Assembly: GCA_019695175.1 (NCBI GenBank)
Contig: JAIBAM010000028.1
Span: forward strand, 1-32,615
DNA: 32,615 bases
DNA from: Bdellovibrionales bacterium
GTDB taxonomy: Bacteria > Bdellovibrionota > Bdellovibrionia > Bdellovibrionales > UBA1609
Direction of reading: 5' to 3'
Made by a program: the position numbers and the translations under genes. Shown here one piece after another: positions 1-8,258 of this stretch (position 1 is the first letter of the stretch; every line of letters starts with the position of its first letter). The notes under the pieces are model-generated. The model did not search any database, was not told where the DNA came from, and saw only the letters and a program-made list of their open reading frames with translations.

Positions 1-1
1 A

Positions 2-262
2 TCCATCTTTTCTGCTTTAGGAGTAAAACACCAAGAAAAACCTTACTTTCTCGAAACGTAGGGAACTAAACTGTCCCTAAGTTATTGAAATGACTTGCGT
101 TCATTTCCAAATCGACGAAGTCAGGATGAAGTTAAAAAACAATGGCCCCATGCAAAAATATTAGAACCCTACGATGTGGCCTCTTGGTTGCTATACTTGG
201 CAAGTCCCCTCAGCCAGGCTTTAAATGGGCAAAAAATTCTCTTAGACTACGGTACTATATAG
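2..262 (+). pseudogene. Remnant of a short-chain dehydrogenase/reductase (C-terminal part)
   Basis: Reading frame 2 ends with a stretch (about 128-262) that reads like the C-terminus of a classical SDR: EPYDVASWLLYLASPLSQAL followed by NGQKILLDYGTI and a stop. The family consensus there is a 'P-E-D-V-A ... L-A-S ... G-x-x-x-x-V-D-G-G' end. The same frame runs back to the window edge but is broken by stops at 59-61 and 86-88, and no start or SDR Rossmann N-terminus is available. The piece at 2-58 (SIFSALGVKHQEKPYF) could be the strand-5 serine region, which is weaker. I infer an old broken gene whose 5' part lies outside the window or is lost. The SDR assignment rests only on the C-terminal motif. 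Confidence 0.5.
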
Positions 263-414
263 ATAGAAAATAGAAATAAAAAATCAAAATACCTATTTAC
301 CCCAAAATCTCTGTAGACCTATTTCTGGTTATGCCCCCTGCAGCAGGTAATTTGTGGCCTTACCAAAAGACACTTAGAGCCTTTTCGATATACCGATGAT
401 TTTCGAAGTTGAAG
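263..414. other. Spacer without a recognised gene
   Basis: This stretch lies between the SDR remnant and the stop of the minus-strand TPR gene. I see no reading frame with family character and no hairpin followed by a T-run. It contains a short palindrome, CCTGCAGCAGG, at about 338-348, too small to interpret. No terminator for the large minus-strand block could be found here. Confidence 0.5.
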
Positions 415-1572
415 TTAAAAGAAACAAAAATCGATTTGAAGCTGACAAGGGACAGCTCTGTTTTTAAGTTGAGCCACTTTGGGGAGCAATTCTGCTTTTC
501 TAATTTGATTTAGGATTTGAAACGATTGGGTAAACTCCCCTTGTTTGAGTAAGGCATAAGCACGCGCATAACGTGAATCATCTGTTTCTTCCAACTGTGA
601 GGGTACTTTAAGGGAAGCGATCAGAGGGTACTTAGATTGGTTAACGTAGGATGTTAAACGAAGGCGGAATTTATCATTAATATTATTTATCCAGAGACTG
701 GCATAGGCAGACTGTTGATGTTCACCTAGCAAGCGATGGAATTCTGCCACATGGTAATAATATTTGGGATCAAGAAGAGCCGCTTTTTTAAAATAATAAA
801 GTACGGATTTCATAGCACCTATTTCATAATAGGTTTGAGCCGCAAGAATAAAAACGCTTAAATTATGCGGAAACAAGAGTTGTGCCAGTTCAATGAGGGC
901 GAGGCCTTCATGGGTAAAATGATGGGATTTGAATAATTCAAAAATATTTTGTAGCTGATCAGTCGTTAAACCTTCAAATTTTGAAAAAAAAATTTTTAAA
1001 GCGGTTTGTGGCAAAGAAAGCTTTAAAAGAAGTGCCATTTGTTCTCTGAATATAGGAAAGGATTCTTTTTGATTTTGGGAGGTCTGGTAGTTCTGGCCCT
1101 TCTGCAAGGAATCCCAGGCTTTGGCTTCCTTCTGTAGGACAAATTCACATCGTGATTTTTGTAAAATGGTTTTTTCGCTTTGCCGCCACAGTAATCCACT
1201 TTCTTGATAGTATTTGTCGCAGAGGTTGAAATCATTTTTTCCGTAGGAAGCCTGAGCCATTTTTAACTGACGTTCTAAAGAGTGTGGCGCCTTTTTATAG
1301 CTAAATAATGCCTGATCCCAACGATTTTGAGCGGCATAAAAATCACCTTGCACCAAAAAATCAGTGGAGTGAAGTTGAGTTTTATTTATCTCTTGCTCGG
1401 CCAAATCAAAACGTTGGTCCAATATTAACTGTTTTATAAGATGAATCCCTTCAAGTTCATCGTAGATAGGATCCTGTACGCTTGCTAAACAGGAAGAATC
1501 GAAACAATAAATAAATAAATAAATAGAAACTATAATCCATGTATAAAAAAATTTCTTTTTTGAAAAATTCAT
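415..1572 (-). CDS. Exported TPR protein, last gene of the TonB block
   Basis: A 385-residue protein with a basic N-terminus and a hydrophobic segment (residues 8-30) that looks like a signal peptide. The rest is helical with tetratricopeptide-like pairs, for example DFYAAQNRWDQALFSYKKAP (about 77-96) and the stretch ending in YFKKAALLDPKYYYHVAEFH in the second half. Start ATG is preceded by AGGAG at good spacing. It lies 56 nt downstream of tonB in the same direction. TPR proteins are regular partners of TonB2/TtpC-type clusters, so I infer a periplasmic scaffold of this energy-transduction system. The exact role is unknown, and the C-terminal tail (AVPCQLQIDFCFF) is unusual. TPR assignment is fairly safe, function is not. 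Confidence 0.75.
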   Translation of the reverse strand: MNFSKKKFFYTWIIVSIYLFIYCFDSSCLASVQDPIYDELEGIHLIKQLILDQRFDLAEQEINKTQLHSTDFLVQGDFYAAQNRWDQALFSYKKAPHSLERQLKMAQASYGKNDFNLCDKYYQESGLLWRQSEKTILQKSRCEFVLQKEAKAWDSLQKGQNYQTSQNQKESFPIFREQMALLLKLSLPQTALKIFFSKFEGLTTDQLQNIFELFKSHHFTHEGLALIELAQLLFPHNLSVFILAAQTYYEIGAMKSVLYYFKKAALLDPKYYYHVAEFHRLLGEHQQSAYASLWINNINDKFRLRLTSYVNQSKYPLIASLKVPSQLEETDDSRYARAYALLKQGEFTQSFQILNQIRKAELLPKVAQLKNRAVPCQLQIDFCFF

Positions 1573-1628
1573 AAATATAGCTCCTATAAATCTAAAGCAA
1601 AAGTTTAATACAATGGCTTCATTTCAAC

Positions 1629-2249
1629 TTAGTCCAGTTCAAATTTGAACTTTTGCGTGATCCATGCGGATACAAACTTTCCACCAACTTGGGCGGGAGT
1701 AAACTTCCAAGCATGAATGGCTTTAAGTGCCACTTGATCAAAATATCCTTTTGGCTGACTGTCTTCTACATTCACCACCTCAATGGCTCCATTTTCACTC
1801 ACTTTAATTTTTAAAGTGACAAATCCTGTGATTCCTCTGGAACGAGCTTCTTGAGGGTACTCAGGAGGATTTTTAAAAGAGGCTTGGGGTGGGCGATCTG
1901 GCGCATTTTCATTTTTCATTATTTGATGGGGGTCGCTACCGAATCCCCCTCCTCCCGCCAAACCAGATCCCGAATTTTGACCTGAAAATGCCATTCCCCC
2001 CAACGAGACAAAGTTTTCCGCCTGGAGTGTGGGAGCTAAATCCTGACTCGAATTTGGGGAGGGGGTTTTTTTGAGTTCAGGAGGAGGTTGGGAAGTGGGG
2101 GGGAGTTGTACAGGAATAGAGGAATTTTTTTTGCTTGCTAAGGGGTTTGAAAGAAGTGACGGATCTAAAGCAAAAATATTGGCAATGAGAGCAAGGGCCA
2201 TCACTAATAGACCGGCCGAAGTAATTAGAAATAAAAATCTTTTTAACAA
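1629..2249 (-). CDS. tonB: TonB-family energy transducer
   Basis: A 206-residue protein with classic TonB order: one N-terminal membrane anchor (about 4-26), a proline-rich periplasmic stretch (46-65, including PVQLPPTSQPPPELKKTP), a glycine-rich hinge (GLAGGGGFGSD, about 97-107), and a C-terminal TonB domain (about 125-206) with the PPEYPQEARSRGITGFV entry and KAIHAWKFTPA core. TonB spans the periplasm and passes proton-motive force from ExbB/ExbD to outer-membrane receptors. Start is TTG with GGAAGG upstream at suitable spacing; no ATG alternative keeps the anchor. It sits 42 nt after the TtpC-like gene and in the same operon as exbB, exbD and a receptor, so it probably serves that receptor. 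The anchor lacks an obvious SxxxH motif as in E. coli TonB, typical of divergent TonBs. Confidence 0.9.
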   Translation of the reverse strand: MLKRFLFLITSAGLLVMALALIANIFALDPSLLSNPLASKKNSSIPVQLPPTSQPPPELKKTPSPNSSQDLAPTLQAENFVSLGGMAFSGQNSGSGLAGGGGFGSDPHQIMKNENAPDRPPQASFKNPPEYPQEARSRGITGFVTLKIKVSENGAIEVVNVEDSQPKGYFDQVALKAIHAWKFTPAQVGGKFVSAWITQKFKFELD

Positions 2250-2291
2250 ACAAACCTTCCAAATTTAAGTTTAAAAACTAAAAGAAAAAAT

Positions 2292-3086
2292 TTAGATCTT
2301 AATGAGCATCGCAAAAAGGGCGGTAATAAATCCTAAAACTATGGCTAAAAAGAGAATGGGTCCTAAGTCAGCCAATTTTTCAATCCAAGAGCTGGCATAG
2401 GAAATACGTGCTGCCTCGTTCAAGTTTCCAATCAGATACCACTGATTATTTTGACTCTTTTGAATTAACTTGAGCGGACCTTTACCGTAGGGCTTTAATG
2501 GTTTTAGCGATTCGTTGGAGTCCTTTAAAAAAGCAGTGACGGTGCCTTGCCTGACCAGCGACCCTTTTTGTAAGTGATCCTTTTCATCTAAAAAATATCC
2601 TGTAAACTCCTCTTCTTGAGCTGAAGACTTGAGTAAAAGCAGGGCCTTTGTAAAAAGAGAATCTAAGTTTGCTAAACTGATTGAATCACTGGACAGAACC
2701 GTTTCATTAGATTTTTCCCAGTTAAAATGCAGTTCATTTTCCTTTTGCTGCAAAAAGGAGTTCATTTTTGTGTATAAATTTTGAGTAAATGATTCTTGTT
2801 GACCTAGAGACTTTATTCTTTTTTCAATTTTTTGTAGTCTTTCGAATTGCACGTCATTTTCTGCAGATTGTTGGCTCACCTCTTGCTGCATTTTCTCGAC
2901 TAAATGTTTGAGTTGGGAAATTCTTTGAGTAAAAGTTTTTTCCATTTGTGCTTTTTGCTTTAATAAACTTTCCTTTTGATAATTCAAATCACTCCATTCA
3001 TTTTGAATGAGCTGGGGTAAAGAGGTTTCTGTAGCAAATAGAGATAGGGGAAAGAGGAATAAGTTGAGGAAAAAAAGATGTTTCAT
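2292..3086 (-). CDS. TtpC-like periplasmic coiled-coil protein with a single C-terminal membrane anchor
   Basis: 264 residues: signal peptide (1-18, ending LFATE), long coiled coil (about 28-125, rich in K/E/Q heptads), a globular part with FTGYFLDEKDHLQKGSLVRQ near the middle, and one terminal membrane helix (about 241-264, GPILFLAIVLGFITALFAML), after which the protein ends. In TonB2 systems TtpC carries such a coiled-coil periplasmic region fused to an ExbB-like three-helix domain. Here the ExbB-like part is missing and a separate exbB lies upstream, so this looks like the periplasmic half of a split TtpC. The start overlaps the stop of the DUF3450-like gene by 4 nt (ATGA), implying translational coupling. 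Family call is by pattern and context, not a search. Confidence 0.65.
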   Translation of the reverse strand: MKHLFFLNLFLFPLSLFATETSLPQLIQNEWSDLNYQKESLLKQKAQMEKTFTQRISQLKHLVEKMQQEVSQQSAENDVQFERLQKIEKRIKSLGQQESFTQNLYTKMNSFLQQKENELHFNWEKSNETVLSSDSISLANLDSLFTKALLLLKSSAQEEEFTGYFLDEKDHLQKGSLVRQGTVTAFLKDSNESLKPLKPYGKGPLKLIQKSQNNQWYLIGNLNEAARISYASSWIEKLADLGPILFLAIVLGFITALFAMLIKI

Positions 3087-3844
3087 AAATCCTTCTTTGA
3101 TGAAAGTTCTGAAAAAAGACTAAAAGAATAAAGTCCAGAGTCTTTTTTAGTTTTTAAATTTTCCATGAGACGGGAAATTTCATTTTGTTTTTCACTGCTT
3201 AGTATTTCCTGCCAGCGCCATTGATTTTGGATTTGAAGCAGTTGCTTAAAAGAGCCTTTGGTGTCCTTGATAAAAAGAGTGAACAATCCCAGGCGCACGA
3301 TTTCAAATTTTTCACTTTGACTTTGTCCGTCTAAAGTCCCAAGGATGTACTCGTGGGAGTTCACCTTTTTAAATTCCTCTTGATAAAAATTCCAAATATC
3401 ATTGGCGATAAATTCCAGGTTTTCTTGATTTTTTTGTAATCGCGCGGCGAAACTTTTAACGGTTTCCAATCTTTGTTCTCGATGGAAGGGGAGAGAGTCT
3501 TGGATCCAACCTTGTAATTGAACTATCCTTTGCAGATAAGATTTTTTAACTTTTTCTATTTGAGGAGTTATTGCTGCAAGGGACGACAAGCGAGTGAGTT
3601 TTTCTTTAATCTGAATTTTCCTTAAACTTTCTTTTTGTAAAGCCGCTTCCAATTCCAACTTTTTTTGTAACCAAATGTCCAATTCAGCTTGATATTGTTT
3701 GTTAGATCCTTCCATTTCTCGACCCAAATTTTCCAACTGTAGACGAAGATCAATAATTTCTTTCACTTTTGAATTGGGGACATTGATCGTTTCCGCAAAT
3801 GAAAAAAAGTTTAAAAAAAATATTAAATAAAAAAATTGAAGCAT
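3083..3844 (-). CDS. DUF3450-like periplasmic coiled-coil protein
   Basis: 253 residues with a signal peptide (1-17, LNFFSFAE), a long coiled coil (about 25-110), then a segment typical of DUF3450: IQDSLPFHREQRLETVKSFA (about 113-132), followed by an E-rich helix and a small C-terminal part containing GQSQSEKFEIVRLGLFTLFI. DUF3450 proteins are found beside TtpC, ExbB, ExbD and TonB in TonB2-type clusters and are thought to be periplasmic partners of that complex. Here the gene lies between exbD (15 nt upstream) and the TtpC-like gene (4-nt overlap), matching that arrangement. No membrane anchor besides the signal peptide. The role in energy transfer is inferred from context. Confidence 0.75.
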   Translation of the reverse strand: MLQFFYLIFFLNFFSFAETINVPNSKVKEIIDLRLQLENLGREMEGSNKQYQAELDIWLQKKLELEAALQKESLRKIQIKEKLTRLSSLAAITPQIEKVKKSYLQRIVQLQGWIQDSLPFHREQRLETVKSFAARLQKNQENLEFIANDIWNFYQEEFKKVNSHEYILGTLDGQSQSEKFEIVRLGLFTLFIKDTKGSFKQLLQIQNQWRWQEILSSEKQNEISRLMENLKTKKDSGLYSFSLFSELSSKKDL

Positions 3845-3859
3845 AGGGATTTTCTCCTT

Positions 3860-4279
3860 TTAATCGATGGCGTCAACGGGTTGATCAGTGGTGACTGAAA
3901 AATTTTTAACTCCACTGGACTTAACCCAATCCAAAACCTTAATGACTTTTCCATAGGGTAAACTGCGATCGGCAATGATGATGGCTTGAACTTCAGGATT
4001 GCGTTGAAACTCCACTAAAGCCTGATCCTTTACTTTTGTCTCATCGGCGACCTCATTATTAATCATCACTTGTCCTTCACCGGTAATTGCTATGTTGAGT
4101 AGGCTCGGTTCTGTGGAGTCTCCGTGGGAGGCCTCGGGTAAATTGACCTCGATACTGGGTTTTACCAGCGCAGGGGCTGTCACCATAAAAATAATTAGAA
4201 CTACAAGTACAATGTCTACAAGAGGAACAACATTTATTTCAGAAATGGTATCCATACTATCACTTGTTTTGCTTGCCAC
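3860..4279 (-). CDS. exbD: ExbD/TolR-family proton-channel subunit
   Basis: 139 residues when started at GTG 4279. The open frame extends to 4333, but that part lies inside exbB. GGAAGGGG sits 6 nt before the GTG, leaving 1 nt after the exbB stop, so I chose the internal GTG. The protein has a short cytoplasmic N-terminus, one membrane helix with the essential aspartate in context (VVPLVDIVLVVLIIFMVTAP, Asp about residue 20), and a periplasmic domain ending with the typical ADRSLPYGKVIKVLDWVKSS stretch. ExbD pairs with ExbB in the inner membrane to convert proton flow into TonB motion. Translational coupling to exbB is likely. Confidence 0.92.
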   Translation of the reverse strand: MASKTSDSMDTISEINVVPLVDIVLVVLIIFMVTAPALVKPSIEVNLPEASHGDSTEPSLLNIAITGEGQVMINNEVADETKVKDQALVEFQRNPEVQAIIIADRSLPYGKVIKVLDWVKSSGVKNFSVTTDQPVDAID

Positions 4280-4280
4280 T

Positions 4281-4904
4281 TTAATTCCCCTTCCTTTTTG
4301 CAAAAGCCATGGAGGCCTCTTTAAAAGTTTCAATACCAGAAATGATGGACTTGACCTGTTTTTGAAAAAAATTGAATGCCAAAATATTAGGTATGGCGAC
4401 TAAGAGTCCAGCAGCTGTCGCTATGAGTGCTCCAGATATTCCTGCCATCACAGTCTGTTGTCCGGCATTGGTAGATGAAGCCAAGTCATTGAAGGATTTC
4501 ATAATGCCGAGAACCGTACCAAAAAGCCCTATATACGGAGCATTGGATCCAATTGTTGCTAAAAAAGTCAGAGATTTTTCCAATCGTGGCTGTTCGAATT
4601 TTATGAAAGTGTTGAATTGCTCTTCCAATCCATTGATTCCTGAAATTTTAATATGGGAGAGGGCGCGAGTCATAATTTTGGCTTCAAGGGAATCGGGTAA
4701 GAGTTCTGTTTTGTCGAGAGGAAATGAAGGATCTGAAAGGGCCAGTTCCAATTTATTTTTCTGCAGCTTACTGATTTTAAATATTTTACCTAATACAAAA
4801 AATCTTTCAATAATGACCAGGAGACTGGTCAAGCTAAGTAGGATGAGTAAGTATAAAACGGCTTGATCTGCAAGATGGGCCATCGCAAAAATTCGTTCTT
4901 TCAT
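4281..4904 (-). CDS. exbB: ExbB/TolQ/MotA-family proton-channel subunit
   Basis: 207 residues, the usual size of compact ExbB2-type proteins. Three membrane helices: about 15-37 (VLYLLILLSLTSLLVIIERF), about 118-138 with the conserved GLFGTVLGIMKSF loop, and about 152-176 (GISGALIATAAGLLVAIPN). The last two motifs are diagnostic of ExbB/TolQ. Start ATG is preceded by AAAGGAA. It forms the channel with ExbD, encoded 1 nt downstream. The TtpC-like protein lacks this domain, so this is the only ExbB-type protein in the block and should serve the single TonB. Confidence 0.93.
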   Translation of the reverse strand: MKERIFAMAHLADQAVLYLLILLSLTSLLVIIERFFVLGKIFKISKLQKNKLELALSDPSFPLDKTELLPDSLEAKIMTRALSHIKISGINGLEEQFNTFIKFEQPRLEKSLTFLATIGSNAPYIGLFGTVLGIMKSFNDLASSTNAGQQTVMAGISGALIATAAGLLVAIPNILAFNFFQKQVKSIISGIETFKEASMAFAKRKGN

Positions 4905-4916
4905 AAAGAGATTCCT

Positions 4917-5630
4917 TTATTCCTCTGCTTTGAGGTTTTGGAGTAATTCAACAATATCTGGTTGGTTGGTTTGTAGGGCTAGTTTAAGGGGCTTAATATT
5001 ATCTTTGTTGGGTAAATTGATATTAGTATTGGTGATTCCATAGGGGTCCTCCCATTGAGCAATAATTTGAATGCTGACCTTTTTTTTTTTGAGAATGGCT
5101 AGAGTGAGTGGAGTTTCACCGTCATCTGTTAAAAAGTTGGGATTCACCCCTTCATCTTGCAAAAGTTTGGTCAGAGGATCCGCACTTCCTCGATTGAGGA
5201 ATTTTAAAAATTGTACTTTTAATTGATTTTGTCTTTCCAAGTCCAAAAGAGTCCACACTCGCGAAATTTCTTTTTCTCGAGCATAATCAAGAGCTGTTTT
5301 TCCCGTATTGTCTTTTAGATTAATATCAGCATTATTTTTTAAAAATAAATCGACCAGAGTTACTCTTGTCTGGAGTGTGCTTTCTATAAGAGCCGATCTT
5401 CCATCTTCAAATTGAGAATTAATTGGGAAACCTTCTTTTAATAACTCCAAAACTTGAGTGGTAGAGTCGGAGGCAATGGCCTCTCTCATTTTACCTAAGG
5501 GATCGGTGGATTTTTGCCCTTGATGATCGTTATTGGTGGCTCGATACATATAATTTGAGGATTCGTGTTGCCCACACCCTCCATTTATAATGGAGAACAA
5601 AAATATAAAAATAATTCCACCATAAAACAT
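4917..5630 (-). CDS. Exported ankyrin-repeat protein, possible lipoprotein
   Basis: 237 residues. The N-terminus is hydrophobic and ends in NGGC (Cys 19), which may be a lipobox, though position -3 is unusual; otherwise a normal signal peptide. From about 45 onward there are ankyrin repeats: DGRSALIESTLQTRVTLVDL, NADINLKDNTGKTALDYARE, and DDGETPLTLAILKKKKVSIQ, followed by NKDNIKPLKLALQTNQPDIV. Ankyrin repeats bind proteins. Lying between the receptor (27 nt upstream) and exbB (12 nt downstream) suggests a periplasmic binding partner of the receptor or energy complex, which is not a usual component of TonB clusters. The ribosome binding site contains a run of eight G (see 5640-5647). Confidence 0.8.
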   Translation of the reverse strand: MFYGGIIFIFLFSIINGGCGQHESSNYMYRATNNDHQGQKSTDPLGKMREAIASDSTTQVLELLKEGFPINSQFEDGRSALIESTLQTRVTLVDLFLKNNADINLKDNTGKTALDYAREKEISRVWTLLDLERQNQLKVQFLKFLNRGSADPLTKLLQDEGVNPNFLTDDGETPLTLAILKKKKVSIQIIAQWEDPYGITNTNINLPNKDNIKPLKLALQTNQPDIVELLQNLKAEE

Positions 5631-5639
5631 ACTTGAAAT

Positions 5640-5647
5640 CCCCCCCC
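5640..5647 (-). repeat. Poly-G (G8) tract upstream of the ankyrin gene, part of its ribosome binding site
   Basis: The plus strand has eight consecutive C; on the coding strand this is G8 inside AGAGGGGGGGG, 9 nt before the ankyrin ATG, in the 27-nt gap between receptor and ankyrin genes. It provides the Shine-Dalgarno sequence. Homopolymeric G tracts can vary in length by slipped-strand mispairing, which here would change RBS spacing. Confidence 0.6.
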
Positions 5648-5657
5648 TCTCAATTTT

Positions 5658-8210
5658 TTAAAAAACAGCACTCATATTCAAAGCGGCGTACCTTTTGCGA
5701 TGAGTGGAGCGCACAAGCTCATCACCTTGTTTGGCCTCAATCGCAGGATCCAGTAAATTAGCGATTTTAAATCCCAGATTCCAGGTCTTATATATTTTTT
5801 TACTAGCCACAAAATCCACTTGATGAATGGTCTGCTCATAAGTATCGGGGCGTTGATTAGTTCCAACTTCGGTAATTCGTGGTCCAACAGCATTGTAAAG
5901 TAGAGTGGCAGAAAGTCCCCAAAGCGGTCGATCATATTGAATTTGAAAATTAACTACAAAAGGAGACTGCCCTTGTAGAGGTCGGGAATCTGTAGTTTGA
6001 ATCCCTCTATTGTCAGGCGAGAGTTCAATTTGGGATTTAATTAGGGTGAGATTTCCCAGTAAGGACCAGCGCCTGAGTGAGCGGGAAACACGACGCAATC
6101 CAATCCTGGATTCAAATTCTAAACCAAAATTAGTTGCTGAGCTGGCATTGGCAAAGGTTTGTATATTATTAACACCTGGCTTAAACATCACTTCTATGGG
6201 GTTTATAAATTTTTTGTAAAATCCGGCAAGGGACACATATTCATCCGTGGTTAAATAATATTCCCAGCGATGGTCTATATTTTTAATGAGCGTTCCTTTA
6301 AGATGGGCATCTCCCTCCACCAAGTATCCCGTTTCATCATCAATAAAACCCACTTCAGAGAGTTCACGAAAGTCAGGTCGGGCTAGGGTTTCACTATACA
6401 CCCAACGGGCGCGCCATTGATCAGTGGGCTTCCAAGTGAGTGAGTACATTGGTAAAAGATCTTTCATGACCAAGTCGGATCGAGTCAGAGGATGATTTTG
6501 ATCATAGTAATAAAAGGTCTGAACCGTCTGATGGGATTTCTCTTGGCGAGCGCCCCACTGTAGAGTCCAATTTTTGTGGGGTTCATACTCCAGTGAAAAG
6601 TATTGTGCAGTAAGGTCTTGTTTTCCTGAGTAGCTATCAGCTGCATCGGTAATGTTCTGCAGTTGGTACTTTCCAGAATCGATATTTTCTGCTTGAAATT
6701 GCATTTCCGGAGGATCGGCTAAGCGAATCGAGGGGGAGGAATCAAAGTCTCTAGCAAAATAAAGTCTAAAGACATCTGATTTACGCTGGCGTTGCAAAAC
6801 CATTAGGCCCCATTTACTTTTAATGGGTAATGCAGGCAAAAAAACGGGAAAGGATAAGTCTAAGCCTAATTCAGTGGATTGGTCGCTTAGATCTGAGTAG
6901 GTGCGTCGGTTTCCATCACTTCCACCTCGAATTTGATAGGAATCTGTAGTTCGATCGTAAGAATAATCGCGGCGGTCAGGTTGTTTGCGCGAAGCATTTG
7001 ATTGTCCCACCCGCCACTGTAGACCCACGGGTTTTTTATTGATTTCAAATTCACTTTTACCTTGTAGTTGATGGGTCCAGAGTTGTCTCTCTGTCCATTC
7101 TAAAGTGGTGGATTCGGTTGTTGAAGGGGAATTAATTTCATTTTTGTTATCCAATTGAGTTAAATTGGAGCTGTGTCGTAATAAAAATGAATTCAAACTA
7201 ATTTGATGTTGATGATTCCAATCAAAACCCAGTTGTACAGATCCTGCCAACTTATTTTCAACCAGGGAATACTGGGTATTTTTTTCTGAATCCAGTTCGA
7301 GTCGATTTTGACTTCCTACATTATAAGTACGAGAGAGTTTTTTTCCATCAGTGAAATCTTGACCATAAAGAAAAGAGGAGGAAGAGCCAAAGCTGCCCCC
7401 TAAAAGTTGGAAGCGATTTCCTATGGCTAAAGTCAATCCGGGTATTTGAGGTGAAGTATCAGAAGAAACTTGATAATGGTTAGGCAAGGACCGACCCATT
7501 TGAGTCAGTTCTTCGCGAGGGACTCCATTTGTAATACCAGGTTGCAAAGGGATTAATTTTTTACCAGATTTTAAATGGTTTAATATAGAATTTGGCATTT
7601 TTCGGCCGCCATCATCCACGCCTAGCCAATCCCATTTACCTCCATAATAAGACAGAGAATTATTTCGGGACTCTAAGTTGGATGAGAGGCTCGCCTTAAA
7701 GAAGAATTGCTCGGGTAGAGATTTTGTATAAAGTTGAATGAGTCCTCCGCCAAATTCAGCCGGATACTCTGGAGAAAAGCTTTTTTGTACGGTGATACTT
7801 TCCATGGTGGAGGAAGGGAAAAGATCCATGGGAACCACTCTTCTTGAAGGTTCAGGACTGGGTAAATTAAATTGATTCATTTGCACACTGGAGTAGCGCT
7901 CCCCCAAGCCCCTCACATAAATAAACTTACCTCCCATAAGGGTAAGTCCGGTCACCCGACGTAAAGACGTTGCGACTTGACTGTCGCCAGATCTGGCCAT
8001 TTGCTCAGACCCAAGAACTTCACTAACATTGTTTGATTTTTTTCTGGATTCAACCAGGAGAGCCGTTGAACCTTTAATTTTTGGAGCCAAAATTAAAACC
8101 TCATCTAACTCATTTTGTTGAGTTGCAAAAGACTTGGGGGAATTAAGAATTCCCCCAAGCATGATCAGATAAAGACAATTTTTAAAACAATATTTTCTTT
8201 TAATGATCAT
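5658..8210 (-). CDS. TonB-dependent outer-membrane receptor
   Basis: 850 residues. Signal peptide (about 1-29, ending SFA), then a TonB-box-like stretch (DEVLILAP, about 36-43), a plug domain (about 60-165) with VSEVLGSEQMARSGDSQVAT, the motif YVRGLGERYSSVQMNQFNLP, SPEPSRRVVPMDLFPSSTME, and the closing EFGGGLIQLYTK, and then a beta barrel ending in Phe (NMSAVF) as expected for insertion by the BAM complex. The plug type resembles a broad group of receptors of unknown substrate; no siderophore-, B12- or sugar-specific feature is visible. It is preceded by the beta-helix gene (48 nt) and followed by ankyrin and the TonB machine, so the block carries both the receptor and its own motor. Substrate unknown. 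Confidence 0.92.
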   Translation of the reverse strand: MIIKRKYCFKNCLYLIMLGGILNSPKSFATQQNELDEVLILAPKIKGSTALLVESRKKSNNVSEVLGSEQMARSGDSQVATSLRRVTGLTLMGGKFIYVRGLGERYSSVQMNQFNLPSPEPSRRVVPMDLFPSSTMESITVQKSFSPEYPAEFGGGLIQLYTKSLPEQFFFKASLSSNLESRNNSLSYYGGKWDWLGVDDGGRKMPNSILNHLKSGKKLIPLQPGITNGVPREELTQMGRSLPNHYQVSSDTSPQIPGLTLAIGNRFQLLGGSFGSSSSFLYGQDFTDGKKLSRTYNVGSQNRLELDSEKNTQYSLVENKLAGSVQLGFDWNHQHQISLNSFLLRHSSNLTQLDNKNEINSPSTTESTTLEWTERQLWTHQLQGKSEFEINKKPVGLQWRVGQSNASRKQPDRRDYSYDRTTDSYQIRGGSDGNRRTYSDLSDQSTELGLDLSFPVFLPALPIKSKWGLMVLQRQRKSDVFRLYFARDFDSSPSIRLADPPEMQFQAENIDSGKYQLQNITDAADSYSGKQDLTAQYFSLEYEPHKNWTLQWGARQEKSHQTVQTFYYYDQNHPLTRSDLVMKDLLPMYSLTWKPTDQWRARWVYSETLARPDFRELSEVGFIDDETGYLVEGDAHLKGTLIKNIDHRWEYYLTTDEYVSLAGFYKKFINPIEVMFKPGVNNIQTFANASSATNFGLEFESRIGLRRVSRSLRRWSLLGNLTLIKSQIELSPDNRGIQTTDSRPLQGQSPFVVNFQIQYDRPLWGLSATLLYNAVGPRITEVGTNQRPDTYEQTIHQVDFVASKKIYKTWNLGFKIANLLDPAIEAKQGDELVRSTHRKRYAALNMSAVF

Positions 8211-8258
8211 AATTCCATAAACCGTAAATCATTGGATTCCCTTAAAGGGTACATTAGT

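Noticed and set aside
4280-4333. N-terminal extension of exbD inside exbB
   Set aside because: A GGAAGGGG Shine-Dalgarno sequence precedes GTG 4279 at correct spacing, and that start leaves the usual short ExbD N-terminus.
4372-4866. 164-residue plus-strand open frame opposite exbB
   Set aside because: Antisense shadow of a clear ExbB gene; no ribosome binding site or family character.
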